This document shows, piece after piece, positions 1-7,078 of a stretch of DNA of 10,035 bases. A program made the position numbers and the translations under genes. The DNA is from Phoronis pallida (Eukaryota > Phoronida > Phoronidae): assembly GCA_028565715.1 (NCBI GenBank), contig JAOXYC010255787.1:1-10035 (forward strand), given 5' to 3'. Below the pieces are notes generated by a model. That model saw only the letters and a program-made list of their open reading frames with translations. It searched no databases and was not told the DNA's origin. The number at the start of each line of letters is the position of its first letter. The first letter of the stretch is position 1.

Positions 1-294
1 TGTTTATGGCAGTGAAGTGTGAACTAATTCAGATACACCAAGGGTCATTGGCTATAGAGCAGTGATAACATTTTTGGTAGCAATAGACGGTTAACTCTAA
101 TCACCCGATTGAAGATCAAGAATTCCAAAGCTTGTTTTCTCATGCATAAGGTTGTTATTTGCTATAAGAATATGTTTCACTTCAAGAGGCCGCATAAGTG
201 AATATAAAAGATAACTAATTAGTTCAGGCTAAAAAGTCTCAATTTGAAATCATGAACTGCATTAAAAAAATATATTTTTCCCGCTAAACTGGCT
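1..294. other. AT-rich left edge, no supported feature
   Basis: It follows the donor of the candidate exon 387-301 and so would be intron if that exon is real. I found no acceptor/donor pair enclosing an open frame on either strand. Confidence 0.4.
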
Positions 295-300
295 CCTTAC

Positions 301-387
301 CTTGATGAGGTATACTCTCAAGAATTCTCTTGGATCAGAATATGAAAATATATGATGGAAGTATATAACGAAACAACATACCAAATT
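301..387 (-). CDS. Candidate short exon, low confidence
   Basis: Minus strand, from acceptor GTCCGTGTTTTTAG (ending 388) to AAG followed by donor GTAAGG (300-295). The 87 nt are open in phase 0 at both ends, which fits the phase-0 exit of the exon at 966-863. The frame reads NLVCCFVIYFHHIF (1-14) and SYSDPREFLRVYLIK (15-29). The donor is strong. An alternative acceptor (ATTCTGATCCAAG, ending 329) would give a shorter 28-nt exon starting RILESIPHQ in phase 0. The first half of the longer version is unusually hydrophobic, so the shorter one may be correct, or the whole may be chance. No family is recognised. Confidence 0.3.
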
Positions 388-862
388 CTAAAAACACGGA
401 CATCATATTGGCCCCTAACTTTTGCAAAATTAAATTGAATATTCATACGTTAAATGAGTTTTGAAACGATCTTGTTTATAATTCTTGAACTTTGCGTCGC
501 CTTTGCACACAAAATTGCTATAAAACATGAAACCAACCTATAGTTTGTACCCTGGACATAAAAAACCAACCCACTGCACTTGTCAACACCTCTCAGACAT
601 ACCAAAGATGTTACTGACCTGTCTAGCATGGTCTAGCAGAGTATACAACTTGTCATACGAAGTTTAATGGCTCCCCAAACAAGTATAGGAATGAAATCAG
701 TGGTTTGGTATGTGTGTTTATGGATGTCATCTCTGTGTGAGATACTTGATATAATCTTTCTTAATCTGATTATAATGGCAGAGAAACAGATGTTTTGTAT
801 ATACACTGCAACAGTGTCTTATTCAACAAAGTAAATGGATAGTTAACCGCCATTGCACTTAC
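388..862 (-). other. Intron between the two left-hand exons
   Basis: Starts with the strong donor GTAAGT (862-857) and ends at TTTTTAG if the exon at 387-301 is real. One donor look-alike inside (CAG followed by GTCAGT near 620) has an upstream acceptor-like tract, but the sequence between carries stops in all three frames, so it is not coding. No other feature is visible. Confidence 0.35.
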
Positions 863-966
863 ATAGCTTGCAAACTCCAGAAGATCCACAAATTTCACTA
901 TAAAACGGGATTCTATATGTAGCCTACACTCTCTCTGCTTAGCAAGGCCATCGGCCATTTTTGAAC
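863..966 (-). CDS. Short coding exon, probably a downstream exon of the same gene
   Basis: Minus strand. A stop codon TAA overlaps the acceptor (TTTCAACCTAAG, ending 967). The exon is then open for 104 nt and ends at TAT followed by a near-perfect donor, GTAAGTGCAATG (862-851). It starts with GT completing a split codon, then reads SKMADGLAKQREC, RLHIESRFIVKF and VDLLEFASY. The peptide is helix-like, mixing basic and hydrophobic residues, and unlike the disordered exon 2. Entry phase is 1 and exit phase is 0. An ATG at 958 sits in a very good context (AAAAATGGCC), so this could instead be the first coding exon of a short isoform. I do not recognise the family. The donor and peptide character argue for a real exon; the acceptor tract is only fair. 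Membership in the gene at 7078-3646 is inferred from strand and order. Confidence 0.55.
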
Positions 967-1580
967 CTTAGGTTGAAATCTTGTAAAATAAAGCATTGCA
1001 TGAGATGACAGACTTTGCTTTTTTTCCCCAATGAAATACATCTTCTAATAACCATGTGTTTTTTGAAATTACACCAAACTTGAGGCTGCCCTTGAACACC
1101 AGAAATCAGACCACCTGCCTTTTTTCGTTTCATTTGCCATTAAGATCAGTACAAGTTTTTTTAACAAATTGAAGAAGTTCCAGTGTATACATTAGCTGTA
1201 ATGTACCCAGTGAATCCAACATGCACCAACACCATTGACCAGAGGCAAGAAGCAATTAACTGACCACATAATTTGACCACAACCATCAACCAGTAGTTCA
1301 ATGGTCAGATATGTGTATTGAGATCAGATTCTGCAATCAAGATCTATAAAGCTGAATGAGTAATACAGGAAATTGCAGGAAATTACAGTCTGGATAGAGA
1401 CAGCAGACCACCTGTAAATTGCAATGGATCTGGATATTGAGATATTGACTATCAACTTGTATTCAGTTTACTTTCAAATTTTATCAAAAAAACTTTGACA
1501 GTGATAACTGTTCACTAAGGAAAAATATCACAGGTCTTCATGGCTCAGATAAATCCTTGCTTGGAAGTAGTGATCCAATG

Positions 1581-1585
1581 GTTTT
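1581..1585. repeat. Left copy of 5-bp target-site duplication (GTTTT)
   Basis: Directly abuts the left inverted repeat of the 771-bp element and matches the five bases after its right end. Five bases could match by chance, but the position exactly at both element ends makes a true duplication likely. Confidence 0.6.
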
Positions 1586-1624
1586 CAGGCCCGTAGCCAG
1601 GTATTAAATTGGGTGGGTGCGAAT
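1586..1624 (+). repeat. Left terminal inverted repeat of the transposon
   Basis: Starts with CAGGCCCGTAGCCAGG and, after a 10-base AT-rich divergent stretch, continues GGTGGGTGCGAA. The right end has the same two blocks in inverse orientation with 24 rather than 26 bases outside the inner block. The AT-rich stretch replaces a G-run of the right end, indicating divergence since insertion. Confidence 0.7.
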
Positions 1625-1892
1625 ACCCAGGAAGTGGACCAACCGTCGGCGGTTCAGTCATCAACACCATACTAATTCCTTGAAAACACTGATACAGTGC
1701 CACTTGATAAAGGAAAACATGGGGAATTATCTTTTTAGTTTCATGGTTTTCGGCGAACTCAATCAAGGGAAATATCAAAGGGAATATTCAACCTCAAATA
1801 ATAGGCTTTTTTTAAGACCATCCGATACATTTTGAGTCGAGCTGACATAGTAGCCGTAGCTTAGCTTTTTATGTCTGGGGGGGGCAAACGGT

Positions 1893-2068
1893 GGAAAAAA
1901 GGGCACTTTTGAGTGTTCGAGCCATATTTAATGTTTGGGGCAAACGTAAATTCACACCGAGCGGAGCGAGGCAAAAAAAAAATTAAGGTTAAACAAAGGA
2001 AACTCAGTATTTCTATCAAAAAAGGCACTTGCAACTGGTATCCGTATATCCATCTAAAAAAGGCACTT
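1893..2068 (+). repeat. Three copies of a short A-run + GGCACTT motif
   Basis: AAAAAAGGCACTT occurs exactly at 2018-2030 and 2056-2068 and in a variant with one extra G (AAAAAAGGGCACTT) near 1895-1908. A GGGGCAAACG block also occurs twice (near 1881 and 1938). This suggests that the middle of the transposon itself grew by local duplication or contains an older nested element, flanked by G-runs near 1877 and 2080. Confidence 0.5.
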
Positions 2069-2148
2069 CCTAAAATGTCGGGGGGCTGTTGCACCCCTGT
2101 CCCCCCGGGCATTGTAGTACATTGATACTGACATCGACCCTTCGTATT

Positions 2149-2316
2149 GAGTTGGTCGTTTTTTAAAAAAAATGTGTTAGGTTGGGCCAAAACCAAAAAC
2201 CAGGTTGGGCGGGCCCTAGGTCGTTTTTTTTTTATTTATTGTGTTTGGTTGGGCGGACCTTCGGTCGGGTGTTTTTTTTTGTTTTGTGGGGGCGGACCCT
2301 CGGGTCGGGTGGGGGG
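2149..2316 (+). repeat. Degenerate tandem units inside the transposon
   Basis: About four units of roughly 40-45 bp, each opening with GTTGGGCGGNCC or GTTGG and followed by GGTCG and a long T-run. Clear units start near 2203 (GTTGGGCGGGCC), 2248 (GTTGGGCGGACC) and 2288 (GGGGGCGGACC), with a weaker one near 2151. The open plus-strand frames here are a by-product of the repeat, not a gene. Confidence 0.55.
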
Positions 2317-2356
2317 TGCGTTCGCACCCACCGCACCCCCCCTGGCTACTCGCCTG
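2311..2356 (-). repeat. Right terminal inverted repeat containing a GC hairpin
   Basis: Read on the minus strand it begins CAGGCGAGTAGCCAGG and continues into G-rich sequence with GGTGGGTGCGAA. Within it GGGGGGTGCG (2311-2320) and CGCACCCCCC (2332-2341) form a perfect 10-bp inverted repeat around an 11-base loop. A shorter TGCGTTCGCA palindrome sits at the junction of stem and loop. The left end lacks this full hairpin. Confidence 0.65.
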
Positions 2357-2361
2357 GTTTT
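2357..2361. repeat. Right copy of 5-bp target-site duplication (GTTTT)
   Basis: Directly follows the final CCTG of the right inverted repeat and is identical to 1581-1585. Confidence 0.6.
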
Positions 2362-2837
2362 CCTGTCTCTAATATGATCGCAAAAAAAGCATTTGCAATG
2401 AAACCCCTTTTCACTATTGACTCTTTAATTCGAGAAGGGCACCAATTGGATCACAGCTTCAAAATGGAAGTACGGTCACTTTTCTTGTCAGAATTTAATG
2501 CACAGAAACTGTTGAAAATACCAGTACCGTACTTACTTATCCAGAGAGCATATCAATCTTGAACTTATGACTACACCAGTGCAACACAAACTAACACAAA
2601 TTCCAAAAATTGACAGAGAGAGTAAACAAATCTTGACACAAATCAAAAATTCCATGGGTATATACATTTCCTTGGCTGCAGAAGATCACCATCTCTATTC
2701 AAGGTATAACTTCAGCCAATAAGTTCAATGGCATCTTTCCTTGACTAAAGCCAACCTATTTGATGTTCTATTTGCCCCTATTACTTTGTGTATCATAATT
2801 GAAGAACTCCCATTTGATTACCCATCAAATATATAGA
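2362..2837. other. AT-rich intergenic/intronic stretch without a supported gene
   Basis: The plus-strand open frame through 2562 starts inside the transposon repeat and is a fusion artefact. On the minus strand a very good donor (GTAAGTACGG, 2540-2531) has open sequence upstream to an acceptor-like TTTGTGTTAG (ending 2595). In phase 0 the last codon before the donor is a stop, and no phase bridges exon 2 and the 966 exon, so I do not call an exon. Confidence 0.4.
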
Positions 2838-2965
2838 ATCCATACAACAGACAGAGTTTATTTCATCAGATGTGTATTACATAACCACAGTGACATCCAA
2901 TCAGAAGGCCAGCCAGTGCCAGTGACACAGTTGGTGGCCCCAGGGGACAAATAGTCCATTTATTA
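2838..2965 (-). other. GC-richer patch with AATAAA: possible diverged repeat copy or alternative 3' end
   Basis: Contrasts with its AT-rich surroundings. On the minus strand it holds a 33-codon frame from ATG 2959 to TAA 2858 (starting MDYLSPGATNCV, later WPSDWMSLW), with AATAAA overlapping the stop (2862-2857) and an internal CACTGGCACTGGCTGG near-repeat. No acceptor of quality precedes it. The peptide is not recognised. It could be a fragment of a dispersed repeat or a retrocopied 3' end; the evidence does not decide. Confidence 0.3.
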
Positions 2966-3362
2966 TCTTTGAGGATTTATTAGGATTTGATAATTTGAAT
3001 GAAATATTTGAGCAATGAAGCTTGAAAATAGATTTTTATTAGATTAGACTAAGACCATTGCCCTTTAATTGAAGCCAGGTTTAGTAAGTACAGAACCCCA
3101 GGCATTTACAAATTTGATCACAGAAAATCAAATTTCCTAAATTAAATTTATTTTTAAGAAAATACTACGAACACAACTGTTGCATGTTGCCAGTAACAAA
3201 AGACAGATGTACCAACATTTAAAATATAGTTTATGAGTTCTTGAAAATAAACTTATAAACCTTCCCTTTGGCAGCACCCGATATTTTGTAGGTCATGTAG
3301 TTAGGACAAGCTTTAAGTATCAATAAGGGCTAGGGCACCTACAATTCAAAATAGACTAGGTA

Positions 3363-3372
3363 ACCCTTTAAA
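3363..3372. repeat. Left 10-bp direct repeat flanking a CpG-rich insert
   Basis: ACCCTTTAAA, identical to 3550-3559. It may be a target-site duplication, although its palindromic TTTAAA half could also be part of an inverted terminal repeat. Confidence 0.45.
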
Positions 3373-3549
3373 TAGACTAAACTCCAGCCCCTTCGACTCA
3401 GGTCGAGGGACTGTATCAATTGCGGGGGGGTCTTACCGAAAGTAGGGATCGAGTTACAATTGAGTTTAAGCGGAGTGACATCATCAACGAGACTCGCTCA
3501 TCGCGCTGTTAGCACAGACCGGCGGCTGAGGCGGGCTGTGGCAGAGACT
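3373..3549. mobile_element. Candidate small non-autonomous insert, 177 bp, CpG-rich
   Basis: Lies between two exact copies of ACCCTTTAAA and is much richer in G, C and CpG than both flanks. Its ends are weakly inverted: AGACTAAACTCCAGCCCC at the left matches the reverse complement of the right end, AGTCTCTGCCACAGCCCG, at 12 of 18 positions. A short imperfect hairpin (CCTTCGAC / GTCGAGGG, 3390-3409) and a run of seven G (3424-3430) lie inside. I see no Pol III A/B boxes, so a tRNA-derived SINE is not supported; a miniature inverted-repeat element is more likely. Exact borders are uncertain. Confidence 0.45.
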
Positions 3550-3559
3550 ACCCTTTAAA
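3550..3559. repeat. Right 10-bp direct repeat flanking a CpG-rich insert
   Basis: ACCCTTTAAA, second copy of the repeat at 3363-3372. Confidence 0.45.
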
Positions 3560-3645
3560 GTGGGTTATCATTTTAATTAAAAAAAATATTAAAAACTTTG
3601 AAAGCATCTTCAGCATGTTTCTGAGGAATATTCAATCATACAAAC

Positions 3646-4119
3646 CTCTTTTGATGTTGTTGATTGCTTTATGAAATTCTTGGACTCCAGTACTCCATCA
3701 GCCCTTTTTAGCCCCTCGCTGTGTTTCTCCATTTTCGTTTCAACATCCGTTGTCAATATTCCTAATGGCGAATCCTCTGTAATCAGCCTTAGAGTGATTG
3801 CACTATTTTTTTCACAACTGTCCATATTCATACAAGGCTTATTGCTCAAATCTTGTTTTTGGCTGCCATTTTGTAACTGGCTGCCATTTTTGATTCCAGG
3901 GTTATTCTTTCTCTGGTAACCATGTCTATCGGGTTCTGAATTTGGATTATTCCCATGATTTGTTCTTTGGGTATCTGTCAGTGACTTTGCAATGTATAGT
4001 GGTGATACGCAAGGCTCGTCTGAGCTCCCGATGCCGGTGTCAATACTGGCTGTCTCCTCGCCTGATAGGCTGCCATCAACAGGGCTGCGCAGGTTTTGAA
4101 ACCCAATGGCTATATCCCT
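3646..4119 (-). CDS. Second coding exon of the same unrecognised protein (residues 24-181)
   Basis: The acceptor is strong (TTTTTTTGGTCATTTCAG, ending 4120). The exon is open for 158 codons and leaves at GAG followed by GTTTGT (3645-3640), phase 0. Entry phase 0 matches exon 1, giving a continuous 181-residue N-terminal part. The first residues, RDIAIGFQNLRS, complete the helix begun in exon 1. The rest is rich in Ser, Thr, Asn, Asp and Glu with few hydrophobic residues: a SIDTGIGSSDEP segment near residues 48-59, paired NGSQ motifs at 101-104 and 107-110, and a more hydrophobic TLRLITEDSPLGILTTDV stretch at about 132-148. It is probably an intrinsically disordered linker. No enzyme motif is visible. 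The donor is only moderate. If it is not used, translation would run 11 more codons to TGA at 3610, but no AATAAA follows, so I prefer splicing. Confidence 0.8.
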
Positions 4120-5283
4120 CTGAAATGACCAAAAAAATGCATGATAAGAATGAGCTGAATACACTTCAAGTACTACTTCTGATCAGAAACCGAAAAACTA
4201 TTTATTTTATGACATAAATTTATGTATGTACATCATAAATTCAACGTCTGAACCTTTTCATAAGTACCTAAATTTGACATTATATAATTTAGTTGATCGA
4301 GCCATTTTCATTTATTGGCTTTCATGAAGATCGTCACAGATAAAATACCTGTCCTGAATGAAAACATATCTGAATGAAACGTCTCAAAAACTCAGTAAAT
4401 ATACAGAACAGATGATTGAAATTTCAACATCAACGAATAATTATTCCAAACTGCAGTACCTAGTGCTTAATGTACAAAACACAATACGAAGAGAATAAAA
4501 CAATCAAGTTCAGCGTGATTTACACAAATACAATCTACTGTAAAAATGACACGGTCATCCATTAAAATCTCATCATTTAGAATAGATAATTGGGATGAGA
4601 GTGTTTGACAATCCCTTGACTGTAATAGTGATTTCATGTCATACTGGTGTGATTTGTTATTTAAATCTAACCTAATTCTTTTTTATAACCGTTTATTGCC
4701 ATGGGAGGGGCGAAAACACACAGTCCTGAGGTCATTTTCAAGAGGAAATCAGAAAAAAAAAAAAATTTAAAAAACATCTAAAAAAAGCCTGAAATAGCTC
4801 CTTATCTGCCACAATTTTTTTCCAATTTAGAAAATTATCTTCCTGATAAAATCTTTTTTCAAGGTCATTTCTTGTCAGAAAGTAAATATAATTATCTAAA
4901 CAAATATATATGTAAACATGAATCAAACATCCCTTTAAAAAGAACCCAATGTAAGCCCCTATATATAATGAGATCATTATTTCAAACTTTGAAACCACAA
5001 ATGGTTGTTAATCGTTGGCAAATTGAGTATCGTGTGACTGTTGATGTGTTTTTGATAGTCCCCATTCAAATGAGATTAGAACATATCTGTAATCAGAAGT
5101 GTGTTGAAATGTACAATTCTCCAGCTTTTCAGTTGAAATGAAATTAGGAAATTGCATTTTTACGAGATGATAAACATAAAATCTGTTATTGGTTTCAATA
5201 AACATGAAGATTCAAATGATTAGCAGTAAAACTTGAGATATTCAGTTCAAACTGCACTTCTGAATAAATTGGTACAGTTTTTG

Positions 5284-6215
5284 TCAATTGCTTGAGGGTT
5301 CACTAAGAGGTAGAAGATTGGTCACAGAATCAATCTGATCCTCGACATCCCTACGTGAAGATGAGATTAATGCTACCACGCAAATTGAGTGTGAAAAATT
5401 ATCACTGAGCCACGATCTGAGATACCCTGGATACAAAATACACTCACATGAAATGCATGTGAATTGTGAAACAGAATCAATTTCTGCCATTTGAAGATTC
5501 CCAACATGCAGATTAAGCAAGTTTTGCAAATTGCTTGTGAAATGGGATCACTCTCAGCGATTTGTAGACTTCAGCATGCAGATAAATGCAACATGTGAAC
5601 TGCATGTGAAACAGAATCACTCTCTGCAATTTGGAGATCCCTGCATGCAGATGTTCCAAACATGTGAATTGCATGTGAAAGAGAATTAATTTTTGCAATC
5701 TGAAGATCCTGCATGCAGAATATTTCTGAATGTAGAATAGAACCTTTGGCTTATTCCTGACATGCAGAGTAACGCAACACAGGAATTGCATGAGAAACAG
5801 AACCAATCTCTGTAATTTGAAGATTCCTGCATGCAGAATGCAACATGTGAATTGCGTGTGAAACAGGATCACTCTCTGCAAGTTGGAGATCACAGCATGC
5901 ATATTCCCAACATGTGAATTTCATGTGAAATAGATTTTTTGCAATCTGAAGATGTACCCAGCACACAGAATATTTCTGCATGTAAAATAGAATCTCTCAC
6001 TGCATGTGTTTATCCGCTTATTTCCGACATGCAGAGTAACGCAACACGTGAATTGCATGAGAAACAGAGTCAATCTCTGCAATTTGAAGATTCCTGCATG
6101 CAAAATAGCGCAACACATGAATTGCATGTGAAACAGAATCACCTTCCGCAATCTGAGATTCCAAACATGCAGATTAACACAACATGTGAATCGCATGTGA
6201 AAGTGGATGTTCTGC
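5284..6215. repeat. Diverged tandem array of 66-69-bp units in intron 1
   Basis: Each unit follows the pattern AACATGTGAATTGCATGTGA, AACAGAATCACTCTCTGC, AATTTGAAGATTCCTGCATG, CAGA. Clear unit starts are near 5444, 5526, 5589, 5659, 5775, 5841, 5908, 6042, 6111 and 6180; more degenerate units extend left to about 5378, 5320 and perhaps 5284. Spacing is 63-69 bp between standard units and 117-134 bp where a 50-65-bp extra segment (AATATTTCTG...) is inserted. Because many units are multiples of three, frames stay open on both strands: 123 codons on plus (5939-6310), and 129 and 114 codons on minus. They have no convincing splice borders and stops break the same frames elsewhere, so I read them as repeat artefacts. 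Confidence 0.85.
5659..6179. repeat. Higher-order repeat: two copies of a three-unit block (about 250 and 270 bp)
   Basis: Block 5659-5907 and block 5908-6179 have the same order: a unit ending in GCAATCTGAAGAT, an extra segment beginning CAGAATATTTCTG, then CGACATGCAG or TGACATGCAG followed by AGTAACGCAACAC, then two further units. Homologous positions are 250-272 bp apart (5775/6042, 5841/6111, 5908/6180). The second block carries an additional stretch of about 17 bp inside the extra segment. This is a segmental duplication of part of the array. Confidence 0.75.
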
Positions 6216-7009
6216 ATTGTTTGTTGGTTAAATACACAAGCCCTGGGTGTAGAGATATCAACCATACATTAGTAATAAAAACAAATGTCATCTGGGCCTG
6301 GGTAAACTAAGGTTGTAACTGTGTTAAAGTCAAGAGACAGGTTTATGTTTGGGGATGGCTGGAAAGTGGTTTTATTGTCAGAAATATGAGTGATGAGGAC
6401 AACTAGAGTTTGGCTGTCTGGAAAAAACATGCAGAACCAATATTAGAGATAAGACGAGTGGTTGTGGAGAGAAAAAATATGCAATAATTTTTGCCGCCTT
6501 TTCTGTTTTGCACATTAAATTCATGCTTTTTAAAAATGTTGTTAAAAAGGGTTTGAAACGGCTTTGACTGATTATGTATTTCAATATGCATTTATTTGGT
6601 TAATAATGAGAAATTTAGGAGTGTAAAAGTTAAAGATATGTGATGATATAAAATGATATTTGTGTTAATTTGTACATGCATTGGGTCACACGGTTCTTTA
6701 ACTTTCCTTACAGAAAAATTGTTGTTCGTCTTCACATCCTGAAAAATTCACATTTCAACATTCAAAATTTACTAAATATTGACTTAATAATGACTAGATA
6801 GATTACAAAATATTGTTTTGATCATTGAAGGCATATGCCAAGCCAAAGTTAGTAAAAAATAGTTTTCACCTGAAACAATAACTAATAATTCGTTCAAGCC
6901 AAGCTGGTATTCACATTAAGCACTATATTTGCACAGAACAACACATTGACTAAATTTTTTAGCAAAAAATTGAAACCAAAAACTATTTACTAAAAGAGAC
7001 GGCACCTAC

Positions 7010-7078
7010 CTGAGCCTGTTGTAGAAACGTCTCCAGTTCTTGAAGGTCACTCTCCGTGACCTCTGCATCACTATCCAT
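7010..7078 (-). CDS. First coding exon of an unrecognised protein (residues 1-23)
   Basis: Begins at ATG 7078 in an optimal context (GCCATGG) with an in-frame stop upstream, and ends at CAG followed by donor GTAGGT (7009-7004), phase 0. It encodes 23 residues, MDSDAEVTESDLQ (1-13) then ELETFLQQAQ (14-23). The start is acidic, and TESDL looks like a helix N-cap. With the first residues of exon 2 it forms an amphipathic helix: L12, L15, L19, A22, I26 and L33 fall at alternating 3/4 spacing, as in a short coiled coil. No signal peptide or membrane segment is present. A cytosolic or nuclear adaptor-like protein is possible, but I do not recognise the family. The exon itself is well supported by the start context, both splice sites and the matching phase of exon 2. 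Confidence 0.8.

Larger units (their letters stand above)
1586..2356. mobile_element. Non-autonomous DNA transposon, 771 bp, with terminal inverted repeats
   Basis: The ends are mutual inverted repeats. The left begins CAGGCCCGTAGCCAGG; the right, read on the minus strand, begins CAGGCGAGTAGCCAGG (two mismatches). About 25 bases inward both carry GGTGGGTGCGAA, so the inverted repeats extend to about 38 bp. The 5-bp GTTTT lies immediately outside both ends (1581-1585 and 2357-2361), as expected of a target-site duplication. No transposase is encoded; the open frames inside are broken and low-complexity. The interior has G-runs and C-runs, an AT-rich left half, a triplicated short motif and a T-rich degenerate tandem section. 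The family assignment to a transposase superfamily is open. Confidence 0.75.
967..3645 (-). other. Intron-like region between exon 2 and the left-hand exons
   Basis: Begins after exon 2 with GTTTGT and ends before the exon at 966. Exon 2 leaves in phase 0 while the 966 exon enters in phase 1, so at least one unseen exon of length 3n+1 is needed here if both belong to one gene. The region holds the transposon at 1586-2356, a GC-richer patch at 2838-2965 and a small CpG-rich insert at 3373-3549. The parts 967-1580, 2362-2837 and 2966-3362 are plain AT-rich DNA with only weak exon-like candidates. Confidence 0.45.
4120..7009 (-). other. Intron 1 of the minus-strand gene
   Basis: This 2890-nt stretch runs from GTAGGT (7009-7004) to TTTCAG (4123-4120) with phase 0 at both ends. 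It contains the tandem array at about 5284-6215. The flanks 4165-5283 and 6216-7003 are AT-rich and show no exon I could support. The open frames around 4738-5205 (both strands) and 6378-6591 lack paired splice sites and overlap A/T runs. A plus-strand acceptor look-alike (CTTTCCTTACAG, ending 6712) has no partner. An additional in-frame exon within the intron cannot be excluded, since phase 0 to 0 would tolerate one. Confidence 0.7.

Noticed and set aside
590-680. Minus-strand exon before the CAG/GTCAGT donor near 620
   Set aside because: All three frames between the best acceptor and this donor contain stop codons.
939-1133. Minus-strand 64-codon frame as an alternative exon
   Set aside because: It overlaps the better-supported exon at 966-863 in another frame, and its C-terminal end lies inside that exon. 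No matching splice borders.
1861-2196. 111-codon minus-strand frame in the transposon as a transposase remnant
   Set aside because: The translation is low-complexity and driven by poly-A and poly-G/C runs. No catalytic or DNA-binding motif is visible.
2147-2562. Plus-strand frames of 76 and 126 codons
   Set aside because: They arise from T-run/GGGCGG repeats of the transposon, and the longer one continues across the element border into flanking DNA.
2531-2594. Minus-strand exon ending at the very good donor GTAAGTACGG
   Set aside because: In phase 0 it ends with a stop at the donor. From the nearer acceptors (TGGTGTAG, CATAAG), the phase-0 frame required after exon 2 also contains a stop.
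3373-3549. tRNA-derived SINE
   Set aside because: No credible A box or B box on either strand and no A-rich or simple-repeat tail.
3671-4217. Plus-strand frames of 82 and 91 codons
   Set aside because: They are shadows of coding exon 2 on the opposite strand.
5513-6310. Long open frames on both strands (129 and 114 codons on minus, 123 on plus) as protein-coding genes
   Set aside because: They coincide exactly with the tandem array, whose units are near multiples of three. The same frames are broken by stops in neighbouring units, and no splice borders or start contexts support them.
6693-6720. Plus-strand acceptor CTTTCCTTACAG
   Set aside because: No open frame with a donor follows on the plus strand, and the location is inside intron 1 of the minus-strand gene.
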